Assembly: GCF_021130785.1 (NCBI RefSeq)
Contig: NC_060209.1
Span: 25,799,501 to 25,863,500, forward strand
From: Homalodisca vitripennis
Taxonomy: Eukaryota; Arthropoda; Insecta; Hemiptera; Cicadellidae
DNA: 64,000 nt
Reading direction: 5' to 3'
Shown here: positions 1 to 12,360 of the stretch, one piece after another
Layout of the letters: each line of letters opens with the position of its first letter
How positions within the stretch are numbered: position 1 is the first letter of the stretch
Made by a program: the position numbers and the translations under genes
The notes under the pieces: model-generated
Told to the model about the DNA's origin: nothing
The model's database searches: none
What the model saw: the letters and a program-made list of their open reading frames with translations, nothing else

Positions 1-720
1 CGATGGGAATGCAACTGGACATGTTCAACTTTTAACACCCCCTGATAGCAGTGACAGGAAGACGATATATTTTTCACCCGCTGGCAGTCCCTGGATTCCG
101 GCAAGTTCGATATGCAACACTGCTTCACTGCTTTACAGCAGCAAAAAATATTGATGGTATTAAACTGCAACCGCTAATCTGCTTCGCTAAATCTCTAACG
201 TTGTAAAATAATAAATGATCTATCCCTCGTTTATAATTCGTCCATCTGAGAGTATTATAGTGGATTACTGGTATGTTAGTAGTCAAAGTGCTTTAAATAC
301 CAAATCAATTATTTAAGAATTCAACTGTGTGCTTCGTAGAGGGTAAAAGGCCTGGGTATTAAATTATTGTTAAAATCTTAGAAATATAAAAATGGAAACC
401 AAACAGTGTTCAGTTCGTTAGGTATTTATTATTAATTTATTACCATAAATTAAATCAATAATACTATATCAAAACTAATTTAATGTAAATTAGAGAGATT
501 TTCAACGGCTTATGGGATTATAAATGTAATAATTCATTCTTACTCATATAATATACACAAATGTTGGTATTTATATTATGATGGTTAAAGTTTTGTTAGT
601 TTAAATAATTAAGTACCACAACTGATAAGTAATTATAGGATAATGGTTAAAAAGCTACTTAAAATGCTTTGCTAGGTTGCATGCAAAGTTTCAATTGTAT
701 AGCTCATTTCCTTCTTAAGG
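1..720. other. AT-rich sequence, nothing recognised
   Basis: No open frame of note, RNA gene or clear repeat is seen in this stretch. It is plain AT-rich non-coding sequence. Confidence 0.6.
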
Positions 721-723
721 TGT

Positions 724-890
724 TTTACTGACATATACACAGACAGACATAATACAGAAGAATTCACTTTCCCCGCCAGATGGAGGAGAAATTGTGTCAG
801 CCTACTGAGTGACGGGCTTCGATAACGCTCAGCCAAATTCCATCATAGAAGTCATTCACGAAAATTCAAGCAAAATTTAACGTCTTTCCC
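724..890 (-). repeat. Dispersed repeat, GGCTGAGCG family, copy 1
   Basis: One copy of a repeat found at least ten times in the window on both strands. Its signature is a GGCTGAGCGTTAGCGAAG-like core followed by a CTGTCTGTCCGCA-like stretch. Here it lies in reverse: an acagacagaca run near 740 and cgataacgctcagccaaatt near 820. It has no coding capacity, so I read it as a non-autonomous element or a fragment of a larger one. Its class is unknown. Confidence 0.5.
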
Positions 891-1004
891 GGGATATTTC
901 TCATTGTATCTTGCCACATGATACATTCACATTTTTAATCATAGTAAAAGGTTTCATAACAGTATTTAAATTCTTTGTTTAAAGTTTGTTATTGACGTAT
1001 GGAA

Positions 1005-1280
1005 GGTTTGAAAGGATAACAGGATTTTGGACATTTGCCATCGTTATACGTTACAAAAGGTACAAAATAACGTTTAGAGGATTGAAATCTATCCTCTTCG
1101 TCACGTGGGGGAGGTATTAAAACATAAAAAAAGAAAGAAGAAAAGAAAGGAAATAAAAGGGTTCAAACATAACCAAAAACTGCTTGGAGTCCAGTCCAGG
1201 CGTTGCCACTGCACGGAAAGCAAGTCCCTAGCACAAGATACGAGTACGAGAATCACACATCACACCAGCACAAGCGAAAG
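1005..1280. repeat. Dispersed repeat with hammerhead-like module, copy 1
   Basis: Similar sequence occurs at 16.9-17.2 kb. The part at 1012-1110 holds a hammerhead-like segment on the minus strand, with an ATGGCAAATGTCC-like stretch 3' of it. The part at 1150-1260 matches 17187-17060, but in opposite orientation relative to the first part, so one copy has been rearranged. I infer a remnant of a retroelement terminal region, because the same kind of motif occurs in the Penelope-like element at the right end of the window. Confidence 0.45.
1071..1104 (-). ncRNA. Decayed hammerhead-like motif
   Basis: The minus strand shows GTGACGA (for CTGANGA), then one extra base, a perfect 6-bp stem GAGGAT/ATCCTC with an 8-nt loop, then TAAACG (for GAAACG). 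Two core positions are changed, so catalysis is not expected. The better-preserved relative lies at 16945-16992. Confidence 0.35.
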
Positions 1281-1629
1281 TGGGATACCAACACGAAAAT
1301 CGATGTCGGCTTTTTCTCCGGCACCGCGTCGTGTCATCTGAAACAATGGGGTAGGAAGGAAGAGTGTATTTAAGTATTTAAATACGCAATAAATTGTTCG
1401 GTGAGGTAAATAAGGCACTACAACGCAAAAATGCACTGAAATCAGATATTTTCACCAACTTTTAAAATAGACTTTCTACTCCATTATTTTTCTTTTTGCT
1501 GTATGAATAAGCTAGATGTATTAATATGTTAAGATCTCATATGGTTGCACTCAGCTTCTTTACAAATATGTTTATTCTGCTATTACTCGTTACCATCATG
1601 ATTAACCATAAGACCGATGCAAAAATGTT

Positions 1630-1920
1630 TGCTAATGCTCAGCCAAATCCCATAAAGTGACATGCACCATCATCGAACTCGTGCTCAAATACAAATTAAG
1701 CTTCTTGCAACATTTGAAGTCTATAGGTCGATTCTTTGTTCGAAGTTTGTTTTCGACGATGGAAGAATTTTAAAGGAAACAAGACTTTCCGAACACTTGT
1801 CATCGTTCAGTGATAAAATAAATCAATAACACTAAAACAAACAAATGGTTAGTTATTTACCTGAAGAAGAGATCAGATTGCAGATTTCGAAACGTAGCGT
1901 TACTGATTTTTGTATCTATA
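1630..1920. repeat. Dispersed repeats: GGCTGAGCG copy plus hammerhead-like module
   Basis: At 1630-1700 there is a reverse copy of the GGCTGAGCG family (gctaatgctcagccaaatcc and gacatgcaccatcatcgaac). At 1755-1915 lie two pieces of the hammerhead-like repeat in opposite orientation: a minus-strand tail around 1785-1830 and a plus-strand head starting at 1861. The same tail and head recur at 37.93-38.02 kb. Confidence 0.4.
1855..1903 (+). ncRNA. Hammerhead-like motif
   Basis: CTGAAGA at 1861-1867 fits the hammerhead core CUGANGA. One extra A follows, then a stem GAGATC/GATTTC (one G-U pair) with an 8-nt loop, then GAAACG at 889-894 of this kilobase. A possible stem III is ACG/CGT with a 3-nt loop. 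A paired stem I around the predicted cleavage site is not evident, so activity is doubtful. It may be a decayed terminal region of a Penelope-type element. Confidence 0.35.
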
Positions 1921-1929
1921 GGTCGGTTA

Positions 1930-3510
1930 ATATTGATATATCATGCGGACAGATAGACAGGCAGAAATGAAGTCTTCCAGCCAAATGAATGATGATATTA
2001 GATCTAAATATATACATAAATATTGGATTATGTAAGAAGACAACATATTAAATATATGATGAAATGTAAATACAACACATTTTAAAAATTCCTTATGGAA
2101 TTTTATTTTATTATATAATATTCGGAGCAATATTATAACACGGGAAATTAATGCGAAAATCTCACTATGAATTATGTGTAAGGAGGAGGAGTTCTTAAAT
2201 TAACCTGTAGTTAATTCAAACTATTTTGTAATATCGTAATTTTAAGTTATAACATCTAACGAGATAGAGGTAAAATATTGAAATTACACAAGTTGGGTTA
2301 ATACTAAAGTTTCAACTTGCAATCTAAACTCCATTAGTTGGAATTAGGTAATTATTAGATTCTTTATTACACTAAAACTTTTTTCCAATGTTAATTTAGT
2401 TCTATAATAACTCTTTATACGTATCCCAGAAGAAAAATATTTTATGATTTAAATAGTCCCGTTCTTGGAACAAGGAATTAAAGCTTCTATAAATGGAACT
2501 TTTTCACTTTCACTTGGGAAGAAAGTTCTACAATTAAAAGCTAATGACGCATTTTATGATGAAACGAGCGTTCTCCAATCTATGAATGCGTTACCTTCTT
2601 CATAATTTGCTGTTTCAATTTATTTGAAAGCTTTAGAATATTCACATTTTCATTAAAATGAAGTTGAAAGTTTAGTGATTTTATTGAGTGATTTTTTCAC
2701 AATAGTGAAATATATTGAGGTAAAAAGATTTTTGAAGATTTATAACAGGGATGAATATGAAATTCTGCTGTAGATTATAAAACAAAATCATAGTTAGTTA
2801 AGTTTTATTTGATTTTATTCTAATTATATCAGACAGATTCATAGACATATGACTATTTTTTAGCCTAATGACAAAATGCTGAATGAAGTATGGTACCCAG
2901 ATTCAAAAACTAATTTGCTCACGCGTTTAAGAATATACATGTCAAATAGAGCAATTTTAATTGTTATAGGTTTATAAATACGATAAATGCAGTAACTTTT
3001 ACTTTCTTAAAACTAAATCGATTTGAGCACAAGATTCAGAATCTGGTGACAGGATGCTGTCTCATTGATGTGTTTTCCCATAAAATGTTAAATGAATCAT
3101 CAATAGTCCTGACAAGTTGGTGAAGTCATTCAGCCAGGGACTTCAAATTTCAAAGTCCAATGGCAAGGGAACTGTCGAGTGTCCAGAAGTGGATTTTGTT
3201 ACGATGATGTGTTTCAATCAGAAGATGTCTTTAGCGTGCCTGTGTTTGAATCAGTGATGCTATCTTTGCCTGCGATATATGGCATTCTCTCTGTAATCTA
3301 TAACATCCTTATTAAGGAAAAATATATTTATATAACTGTTACATAGCTATCTAATTATTGTACGGTATAGTAATATTGTAGTGATAATCAATCACGAAGT
3401 AAAATAAACATAAAAAATTGTCACTTTTTTACCCCTGGAATCTAAAATAGTTACAAATCCATAAGTAGCGGCATTACATCGTTCACATTTATTAAAATAA
3501 ACATGCTCGT
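1930..3510. other. AT-rich sequence, nothing recognised
   Basis: Non-coding and AT-rich. A short gcggacagatagacaggcag piece near 1945 may be a further fragment of the GGCTGAGCG repeat. Otherwise I see nothing. Confidence 0.5.
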
Positions 3511-3512
3511 TC

Positions 3513-3518
3513 CACACA

Positions 3519-3549
<31 letters not shown>

Positions 3550-3577
3550 GCGCGCACGCACGCACGCACGCACATAT
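3513..3577. repeat. Compound (CA)n(CG)n(CACG)n microsatellite
   Basis: About 65 bp of uninterrupted alternating pyrimidine-purine: CA repeats, then CG repeats, then CACG units, ending in CATAT. Sequence of this kind is the classic Z-DNA former. The CG core is striking in such an AT-rich region. Confidence 0.9.
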
Positions 3578-3981
3578 TTATAGATTTATCATAATGTTAC
3601 TTATTTATTGTTAAACATCGTATTCATAAATTTATTATATTGTTGCTGTTCATTTGTTATGTATTTATGGATTCATATGTTGCTTATTTATTGTTATGCA
3701 TTGTTACAATTAATAAACTGTTGTTATTGTATAGGGTAATTGTGCGTACTCGGTGCAGGGTAATTGATTCATCAATTTCATGTGTTAATTTCAATGCATC
3801 TTTGTTGAACATTTTTAGCGTTGTTTAATGCATAGCTCGATGGATTATACAGTAGATACCTCAATTCATACCGTAAAAAAATTAAAATCTCTGTTTGCAA
3901 AATACCAACTAATTTATACTTGTAATATAGAATGGACTGTTGCATGAGGACTGCCAGCATCAAACAGTAATGGACAATATA

Positions 3982-4894
3982 CAGGGTGTCCAAAAAGTCT
4001 CGGGTCGGTTAAATATTTTTCAACATTTTTAAAATAGAACTACAAAACCTTACACAAAGTTACTGGACATAAAAATCTATTACCCGTTTGAGGTCGGGTT
4101 TGCGGCTCTGTACTCTACTAATAAAGACCTTTTATTTGATATGCATATCAACCTATGCTTACATTTAAGATTTTCTTCTGACTCCTGCCGGGCCGCCCCC
4201 CTGATGAAGTAGCGGATCACTGAAGGATGGGATGTCCAGTAACTTTGTGTAAGGTTTTGTAGCTTTATTTTAAATATTTTGAAAAATATTTAACCGACCC
4301 GGGACTTTTTGGACCCAAACTCTAGCCATCTTTGAACGGCTGTCATTTTTGACTCGGTTATCCGTTTGAGGTCGGGTTTGCGGCTCTGTACTCTACTAAT
4401 AAAGACCTTTTATTTGATATGCATATCAACCTATGCTTACATTTAAGATTTTCTTCTGACTCCTGCCGGGCCGCCCCCCTGATGAAGTAGCGGATCACTG
4501 AAGGATGGAATGTCCAGTAACTTTGTGTAAGGTTTTGTAGCTTTATTTTAAATATTTTGAAAAATATTTAACCGACCCGGGACTTTTTGGACCCAAACTC
4601 TAGCCATCTTTGAACGGCTGTCATTTTTGACTCGGTTATCCGTTTGAGGTCGGGTTTGCGGCTCTGTACTCTACTAATAAAGACCTTTTATTTGAAATGC
4701 ATATTAACCTATGCTTACATTTAAGATTTTCTTCTGACTCCTAACGGGCCGCCCCCCTGAGGAAGTACAGTAGCGGATCACTGAATATGTGATAAAATAG
4801 ATTTTTATGTCCAGTAACTTTGTGTAAGGTTCTGTAGCTCTTTTTAAATATGTTGAAAAATATTAAACCGACCCGGGACTTTTTGGACACCCTG
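3982..4894. mobile_element. Non-autonomous mariner-type element with internal 278-bp tandem repeat
   Basis: The element begins CAGGGTGTCCAAAAAGTC and ends in the inverse GGACACCCTG, with TA on both sides (3980-3981 and 4895-4896), the target duplication of Tc1/mariner elements. The terminal inverted repeats run about 105 bp. The interior is a 278-bp unit repeated nearly three times (unit starts at 4084, 4362 and 4640). No transposase is present. The internal sequence (gcggctctgtactctactaa, then a pyrimidine-rich stretch and gactcctgccgggccgcc) parallels the arms of the larger element at 24329-26243, so the two are related and that type could have supplied transposase. Confidence 0.8.
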
Positions 4895-4896
4895 TA

Positions 4897-5561
4897 TAGA
4901 TTAAGATGTTCCCGCGCGCACATTGCATGGTGCATTGGGAAAATACATTGTGAAATTATTTATTACATTTATTGAATAAAGATGGTTGTGAACTGTTAAC
5001 TGAACACACACACACATTTTAAATCTTCAGTACACTGATAGAGTTTAAAGTACTTACACATAAACTGCTCGGTAGATTAGATCAATGTTAATGTTTGCAA
5101 ATATCGAATATCGATTGTTTAAAAGCCTCACCATCAGTCAAGGAGAGATGACGTTTAGTTTAGTTAACGTCAAGCTCGGAGACGTTTATCAACATGGTTA
5201 TTCTGTGCTTTCATTTCATTAAAAATAATCGTTACTTGGTGGATAACAATGACAATAACTGCATTTCCATCAGATCCAATAATATAACAGAATTTAACGG
5301 CAAGAATATGATCCATCAATTGAAATGGAAAATGAGAATCGGCTACAATGGAAAAAGAGTCTTGCGTTCTTATATTGCTCACGTTTTATTGAGTTGTTTT
5401 TGTTTTGAGTTGTAATTGTTTTATTACATGTTTTACAAATACGTCAAAAACTTGCTTTCGCTTCATATGACGCTTTTATATACTGCTCTGTGTATTTTTA
5501 TAACAACCTCTTCTATAAACGTTGAACTTGTTTTCCTCTATGGATGTATCATATTATAATG

Positions 5562-5617
<56 letters not shown>

Positions 5618-6640
5618 TATATGAACCAGCATTTTGATGGCCTTTGCTACGATTGGCATGTATTGAGACTGCTGAAGGCGTAATACAAAGTTCCCTCAGA
5701 GCGCAGATTGGATGTATGGGAATATATGCATGATACAACATACAGCATGATGGTGGTTGGAATCTGACATGAGTATTTATTATAGACAACACGTTTTACT
5801 ATGTGTTCCTGTATTAAGTGGTTTGGTCGCAATGAAGGTAGCTAAGTTCGGAATCGGCTTCTACCCTTGAAATACGATTCAGTTATAATAACAAACTCCA
5901 TTTCGTCATGTAACTGGCTATAAATTCGCTTGTCTCATAGAACAGAGATCTTAATCTTAATTTTCAAATCTCTGACGGCTATAGAAACCATCACTAGGTT
6001 TAAGGCAAGCACAAGAATGTCTCTCTACATGAAACAGTTAGAAATGTGCATTTTATATGGTGTAAGGTAGTATGTTTTCCCATTGAAAATGTGGGATCTG
6101 AGTAAATTAAACAGGATCGGCATTGTGGTTAATATCCATTTTTCATTTCTTTCCTAATTTTATCCCTTATACTTTCCCATTAATGTTATTGGCCACATAA
6201 AGAGGACCTCTACAGAGTCCTAGAGAAATTCTGAGTGTTGAACTACAAGCATTGACTACCAGAATATGCAGCAGCAGGTAAGTTACTGGATGTTATTAAT
6301 TTCTTTTGAATTATAGCTGTCTAATTCAAAAATAATATTTAGTTAAGTAATTAATTAAAGATATCAGTAGCAGCCTCAAATTTTTTCCAGCGTTTTCTTG
6401 CTCACGTGTAATAATGATATTGCTCAAAGTTGGTAGCAGTTTAGACACGAACGTGTACGCAATAAAAGCAAGAAGTCAGTAGTTGTAAATTGACATTACT
6501 TCCTGCGTGACTCAGTGTTGAACACGTGCCTTTCATTCTTTGCGAAGGCGAGATTTTAGGACAGTCGGCAAAAAACATTGAAGTAATACTGTATTTTGTG
6601 AGCATTTTACATTACAATTATTTCAGTAGTCATCATTATA
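4897..6640. other. AT-rich sequence with a TA microsatellite
   Basis: Nothing coding is recognised. The only marked feature is the AT tract at 5565-5615. The short frames around 5194-5415 overlap on both strands and resemble no family I know. Confidence 0.5.
5565..5615. repeat. (AT)n microsatellite
   Basis: About 25 AT dinucleotides without interruption. Confidence 0.95.
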
Positions 6641-6644
6641 ACTT

Positions 6645-7680
6645 TATTTACTTATTTTTATTTATTATAAGCTTCACATAGGTTTAAAATTTTCAGCATA
6701 GCTAAAGATAAAAATGTGAATTGTCATTGTCAATAAACTAAACTAAAACAATCAAGAAATAATTATATATTCGCAATGTTTAGTGAGCTTAGTCGAAACA
6801 TTCAACAATAAGTCCTCGTAAACAACTGTTATTTATTTAAGTAGACATCAATTGAATAGTATGCACGGTTAATAAGGTAGAAATTTAGAAAAGTATTAAA
6901 CGCATTTATGAAATTCTTCCTCTTTAGATTTGGAGGCAAATTATTATAGATTTTGATTGTTGAATAATAAGGACCCCGCTCGAATAGCTTTAACCGGTGT
7001 AATGGGGTATAGAAGGCTTGATTTCTGATCGTATAATGGTGATATACTTGATTTTTTCAAAAGAATTATTATTAGTTTTAAATAGTAATAGTGTTTCTAG
7101 AATATATAGAGATGGTAAAGTAAGAATATTATGGTTTTTTTAAAGTGGTTTGCAGGATTGTCTCTTTTTAAGTTTGAACATGATTCTGATGATATATTTC
7201 TGTGTTTTGAAAATTTGTATTGATAACACCAAACTTTTTCCCAAAATACCGCCCCATACCTCAGATGGGAGTAAACATATCTATAGTAAACTGCTTTCAC
7301 AGTATCTAAACTAGCCACATGAGAGATAGTTCTCAATGCGAAACAGGCTGAATGTAACTTCTTTTCTATAAAGGCTGTGTGTTCTTTCCATGATAGAGAA
7401 TCCATGTGTTCTTTCTGTATTATTCACAACTAAACCAAAAATGTTACATGACGATGTTACTTTAATATTAGTTAGGTTAAAATTAATATACGTGCTTTCC
7501 GATTGGTGTGTTGAGAATATTAATAATTGGCTTTTATTTTGATTGAGCAGTAGCCCATTTGTTGAAAACCACTGTCATGCTTCGTCAGTTGCTTGATTAA
7601 TTTTATTCTCTAAATCATCAAGAGATTCTGTTTTTTATAGTAAGAGTGGTCTCATCAGCAAACAGACATCGGATTCAATT
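6645..7680 (-). pseudogene. Jockey-type non-LTR retrotransposon, 5'-truncated reverse transcriptase tail
   Basis: Reading the minus strand from 7680 gives LFADETT (RT motif C, normally FADDT, so the second catalytic Asp is replaced by Glu). It continues with SLDDLENKINQATDEA, an in-frame stop, QWFSTNGLLLNQNKSQLLIF, and after a frameshift LSWKEHTAFIEKKLHSACFA and SHLRYG. Further frameshifts lead to ILTLPSLYI, FERGPYYSTIKIYNNLPPNL and a stop at 6829-6831. These are the conserved landmarks of the C-terminal part of Jockey-clade polymerases. The 3' tail down to about 6645 holds AATAAA-like signals. The fingers and the endonuclease are absent, as expected for 5' truncation during insertion. It is clearly dead, with at least one stop, several frameshifts and a catalytic change. 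Confidence 0.85.
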
Positions 7681-7689
7681 ACCAGTATT

Positions 7690-8635
7690 AACTCATACAC
7701 TGATCCAACCAAACAGAATATTTTCGTGAAAGCCACGCAAAGCCTGCTAGATATGATTGATTTATTTATATGATTAATTATATCTCGAAATACGTTTTAA
7801 GAATAATTAAAGTATAAATACATCACTTTTACTATCACTATTATGATGTTTTCCAATTCAAGTTTCCTTTGTGCTGTGAACATCAGTGATTATTATTCTA
7901 TCTGTAAATAATATATCGTAATACTATGTTCATAAACTGCTCCCTTATGATTGAATACCACACACACAATAGTGAGCTATGTACATGCTGGTGATTCGGT
8001 TGTTGGTATCGATCTACAACAGACACTGTCAGTCAAGAGCTTCCAGTAATTGGTCTATACATCATTGTCTGATGTTGATTGGCCGGCGAGGCCAGGTCTT
8101 GTTAGATTACAATTTCAGCAGCTCCCTAATTACATTGGTTTCACTAATGAATAATACTTTAATTCCTCATGTAGGAGTGCTCGGCACAAAAATGGCAAAT
8201 TACCAAATTTGTTAGTATATGAACGAAATCTTCCAATAATACTTTTAGTAGGTTCATAACGTACCTAATGAAAATCAGATGGAATTAAAAGTAAAAATCT
8301 ACTAAAAACTGTTAATAGTGATTAAAATAAACAAAATTTGAGTACACACATGTATTTGGATTGCAATCACCTTAAATCACAAAGGATCTAATAATTTTTT
8401 ATGTCATTCTGAACAATAGGATAGTTTAAGACAATAACTATAATTGAATATGTCATCTAATAACGTGATACTAATTGATTTCAACCAAAAAGCACACTAT
8501 AGGAACTATCATATTTAATTTCTAATAAATATAGATACTCTTTATAAAATCACCTAATTTTCATGATGCAATAAACAAATTAACTCTTCAGAAAGCACCT
8601 GTGATACACTAAGCTATTAATTAATACATCACTAA
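7690..8635. other. AT-rich sequence, nothing recognised
   Basis: No supported gene or repeat is seen. The upstream part of the LINE could not be traced beyond about 7.7 kb. Confidence 0.5.
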
Positions 8636-8644
8636 TAATAAGAA

Positions 8645-8910
8645 ATACCACAAAACTCTTCTTATGAGTATTTCATGCACGTAGGTTTAGCACTTATTAT
8701 TGTTAGAAAATTGTTTTAATAGTTTCAGAAACGGAAATCTGCTTTGTGATCACCATTGTGTGACTCTGAGAAATACGCATAAGGGTTTTAAGGTGAAACT
8801 ATAATACTTACGGGAATAGGAATATAAAAGTTGAATATTTCGTCTCATTCAAATCGTCACATCTAATACATAAACACCACAAAACTCTTCTTATGAGTAT
8901 TTCATATAAT
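8645..8910. repeat. Pair of short direct repeats
   Basis: The same stretch of about 29 bases (accacaaaactcttcttatg and onward to gagtatttcat) occurs near 8647 and near 8876, spaced about 230 bp apart. This suggests a local duplication or the flanks of an inserted segment. Confidence 0.6.
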
Positions 8911-8914
8911 ACAT

Positions 8915-10350
8915 AAATAGAAAACCAATTTTATTTTAGGGACTTAACAAGGCGTGTGGCCAATTTCGCCTTATTTTAAAAAAATATGCAGATTTCTTAT
9001 TTGTTATTTATTTTCTAATGTTAATGGCAAATTATACGGATAATCTTAAGCCAAATGAGAGTTCTTAGGAATTCCTTCATAAAGATAAAGATTTTAAGAA
9101 TAGTTTACCGCACAAGTGAGTTATGTTTCAGCGAATTCCATGAAAACTTCTTTATCAAGTTACCCCGAATAAGTCAAAACAGTATCATTCTAAATTAATT
9201 TCTTAAAAACTTTCAACAAATTTATAAATAATACTACACAGTTTCTTAAACTTTGAATATATTTATTTTATTTATTTATTTATTTGAATATAAATATAAG
9301 ATAACGCCATAAGCGTTCTACTGGTAAATAAATTTATAATAGACAGATATTACACCACAACATAATAATTAGTTTATTTTAAAATTGCTGCAACGTGTTA
9401 TATTTTTTTCTGTTTTTTTACTCAGATATTTTAATTGTACAGATATTTAATGAGATAGTAGAATTCCATCCTTTACTTCTCCTCTTTACAACAAGTTTCT
9501 TATCCTACTCCTTGCCCTTCTGCCGCTAATCCCCCTTGGCCACGATTAACTTTTCCCTCTAATTTCTCCTCAAACGCCTAATACTACTCTAACCCTTACT
9601 GCCCTCTTACCCCTGTTTCTCCCCTTATTCGTACTCTCCTTATCCCCCAGCAGTAGAGAGTTCGTGGGGTGAGGTGGTTTGTAGTTTGTGTCCTGGTACT
9701 AGTATCCTTCTCGTATATACTTTAAAATAAAATAATACTTAATAATCTCTTGTAACTCAATTTTTTATTTGAACGTTTTTATAATTTTAAACTAAACTAC
9801 AAAGATTGCATAAACTTTCAGGGTACTTGAGATTCGAAACCATCTCTCTCAAAAATTCTTCCTTTTATCACAAAAATAGTTAAAAAGAGACTAATGAGTA
9901 AGGCTTAATCTGTACAACAAACTAATGTTGATTACAGACTAAGTTACGACTCAACCACAATGTATCATAGTTTAAAATCGAAAAAAAATAATAACATTTC
10001 TCTTCGTTGTAAATTCTTTAAATTTGTTACTTTAACTCTTAATAATATTTACTGAACTTTCAGCTCAGTGTATATTTTATAATGTCCTTATGATAATACA
10101 TCTGGTTTGTTTTCTACATAACTCTTTTACAGGAAATTTTAAATTTTAATTATTTTGTATAAATATAATTATTGCTTCCAATATTGTTTTGATAAGAAAA
10201 ACATGACTAATATATGTATAGCATGTAATAATTGTATTTTTAGGTGATCAAATTATTCGTATTAGCAGGTTAAAATTAATAGAATGGCACAGCTGAAGAA
10301 ATTACACATGTCAATTAATTTTAAACAATTTTAAAAGGTTTATAACAGAT
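8915..10350. other. AT-rich sequence, nothing recognised
   Basis: Non-coding. It includes a C/T-rich patch at about 9475-9650 on the plus strand. No gene is supported. Confidence 0.5.
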
Positions 10351-10354
10351 TTTA

Positions 10355-10640
10355 TTCAACTTTGAGATTGTACGACGTATTCAGGAATAATCAGGATAAT
10401 CACAGGATAATCATATATAATACCAGAAATCATTAAATAATTTTTATAAGTCTTATACAATAACCTCATGAAATACTTACTATTAAAAGGTTTGCATAAC
10501 ACGTCTAGTGCATTAAACTTTGAGATTGTACGACGTATATGTGTTATGTACCAGGATATAATTACCAGTGTATATCATTTTCAATAACTTGTATAAGTGT
10601 ATACAATAACCTCATGAAATACTTATGATTCCCATCACGG
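10355..10640. repeat. Imperfect tandem duplication, unit about 150 bp
   Basis: Two adjacent units share actttgagattgtacgacgt (near 10359 and 10516) and tacaataacctcatgaaata (near 10455 and 10597). Their middles have diverged. This is a simple local duplication without coding content. Confidence 0.6.
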
Positions 10641-10904
10641 TCTTGTGCATTATACAGGTATATGTGTTATTGTACAGATAAATGATATATTTTTAATTTC
10701 GTGTCAAGTCATTGTTATGATTTAAAAACTATAACGTAAAATGAGAACAATTTTAATTTCTTAAAGTCATTGTTCATATATATTATTCATGGGACAATTT
10801 TCATTTTGAGTCTGTTATCTGTCTCGCACTATATTTCAAAACAAATTTACTGACCTTAAATTTAGTATAAGCTTTCAAGTCTATAGAAGGAAAGATTGAG
10901 TTTT

Positions 10905-10985
10905 CAATTATGGTGCATGCCACTCCATAGGATTTGGCTGAGCGTTAGCGAATAGATTTACATCAAATTAAGTTTGTGCCTTTTG
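10905..10985 (+). repeat. Dispersed repeat, GGCTGAGCG family
   Basis: Plus-strand copy: ggtgcatgccactccatagg followed by atttggctgagcgttagcga. The part 5' of the core (gtgcatg) matches the reverse copies near 1660 and 40200. Confidence 0.5.
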
Positions 10986-10989
10986 TTTA

Positions 10990-12355
10990 CAATAAACAAA
11001 ATTCTAACGGTAAACTTTGAGAATAAATGTGTTATGCTAATATAGATAAATAAGCATTGAGATAAAGCATATGCTCTTGAATTTATAACCAATTTATATA
11101 ATTCATAAACCATGTGGTTACATTCTGAAAAAGCGATTGGGCAGCGAAAGCGGATTCAAAAGCCATGAATAGCATTTAACTGGGACAGCATTTGTAAGTC
11201 GGTTAAAACTCTACAATCCCATACAATCTAGTGTTGTAACGTGGAAACTGATCTTCAAGATCGTAATATCAAATGCGCTGCGAAACGAAGACAATCGCAC
11301 GGGTAAATAAACCAGAGTAATCACGTAGTCTGAAACAGCATTAGAAGCTACGTGACTAAGGTCTCGCGACCTGCACGTGATTTACTACCTACATTTCGCA
11401 AACGACTCCGGTAAACGAATAGTTTATATGGTTCGAACCGGTAGTTTACAGAAATCGTCACATACTCAATGTCGTGAACGGAATAAATATATTTTCACTC
11501 TTGCAAATAATTCATTTCAGAAAGATACTGCATATGGTTTTAAACAATGTCAATAATGAAATATGTGGTTAGGGATAACGAAAAAGAGTACAAAACCACC
11601 TATAATTATAAATACGCTAGATTAATAGTAAAATCGCAATGCAATTGCTCATTTTATAACTCATTAATTGTCAATGCTAAGCTTACAAAAGGCAATAACA
11701 TTTAATATCTAATTCTTTTTGAACTCCTTTACGTATGTTTATACGATTGCTTTCATAAATAAAATATTAAGTATTACAATTTAACGAAAATGCCCTAATT
11801 ATCCCGCTAAGGAAAGTTAGGAACGGGGTTTCTAAGATCCCTTCTATTTACTAATTGCCCAAAAGGTCACGTTTAAACTCTTTCCAGTATTTTAGAAAAA
11901 AGCCGCAGTACATATTATATTAATAATGTAGTAAGGTTTCTTTAACTTCCGTCATTTAATTATGTCCAGGTTTATTTCCTATCTCAAAGTTAGTGATCAT
12001 TTCAAGCTTAATATAATGATTTCGTCTTCATAAATATGTGACTAATAAGACTGGGATTTAATTAAAGGTACCATCGTGATAAAATCGGATTAATAAAGTA
12101 ATGAAAATTCTAGAATTTAAGAAAAGTGTTATTATTTAGAACAATTACAATCTAGTAATGATTTCTGTCATAATGAAACAAATGGAATGAGATTTTTTTA
12201 AAACGTGTATGAATGTTAATTAGCTCTAAACTTTTAGTTCAAACATAAACAGAAAAAATGTTAGTACTCATGAACTATGAAGTATAAATTTTAGTTTCTA
12301 ACAATGATAAATTTTTAAAAAAATTGAACTTAGTTTATGTACACTCCAATAATAA
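10990..12355. other. AT-rich sequence, nothing recognised
   Basis: No supported feature. The segment at 11270-11420 is richer in GC than its surroundings but resembles no family I know. Confidence 0.5.
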
Positions 12356-12360
12356 TTATG

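Noticed and set aside
4180..4230. CTGATGA followed by a short stem and GAAGG inside the 278-bp repeat, resembling a hammerhead core
   Set aside because: Only a 3-bp stem, GAAG instead of GAAA, and no stem I or III; it lies in a DNA transposon.
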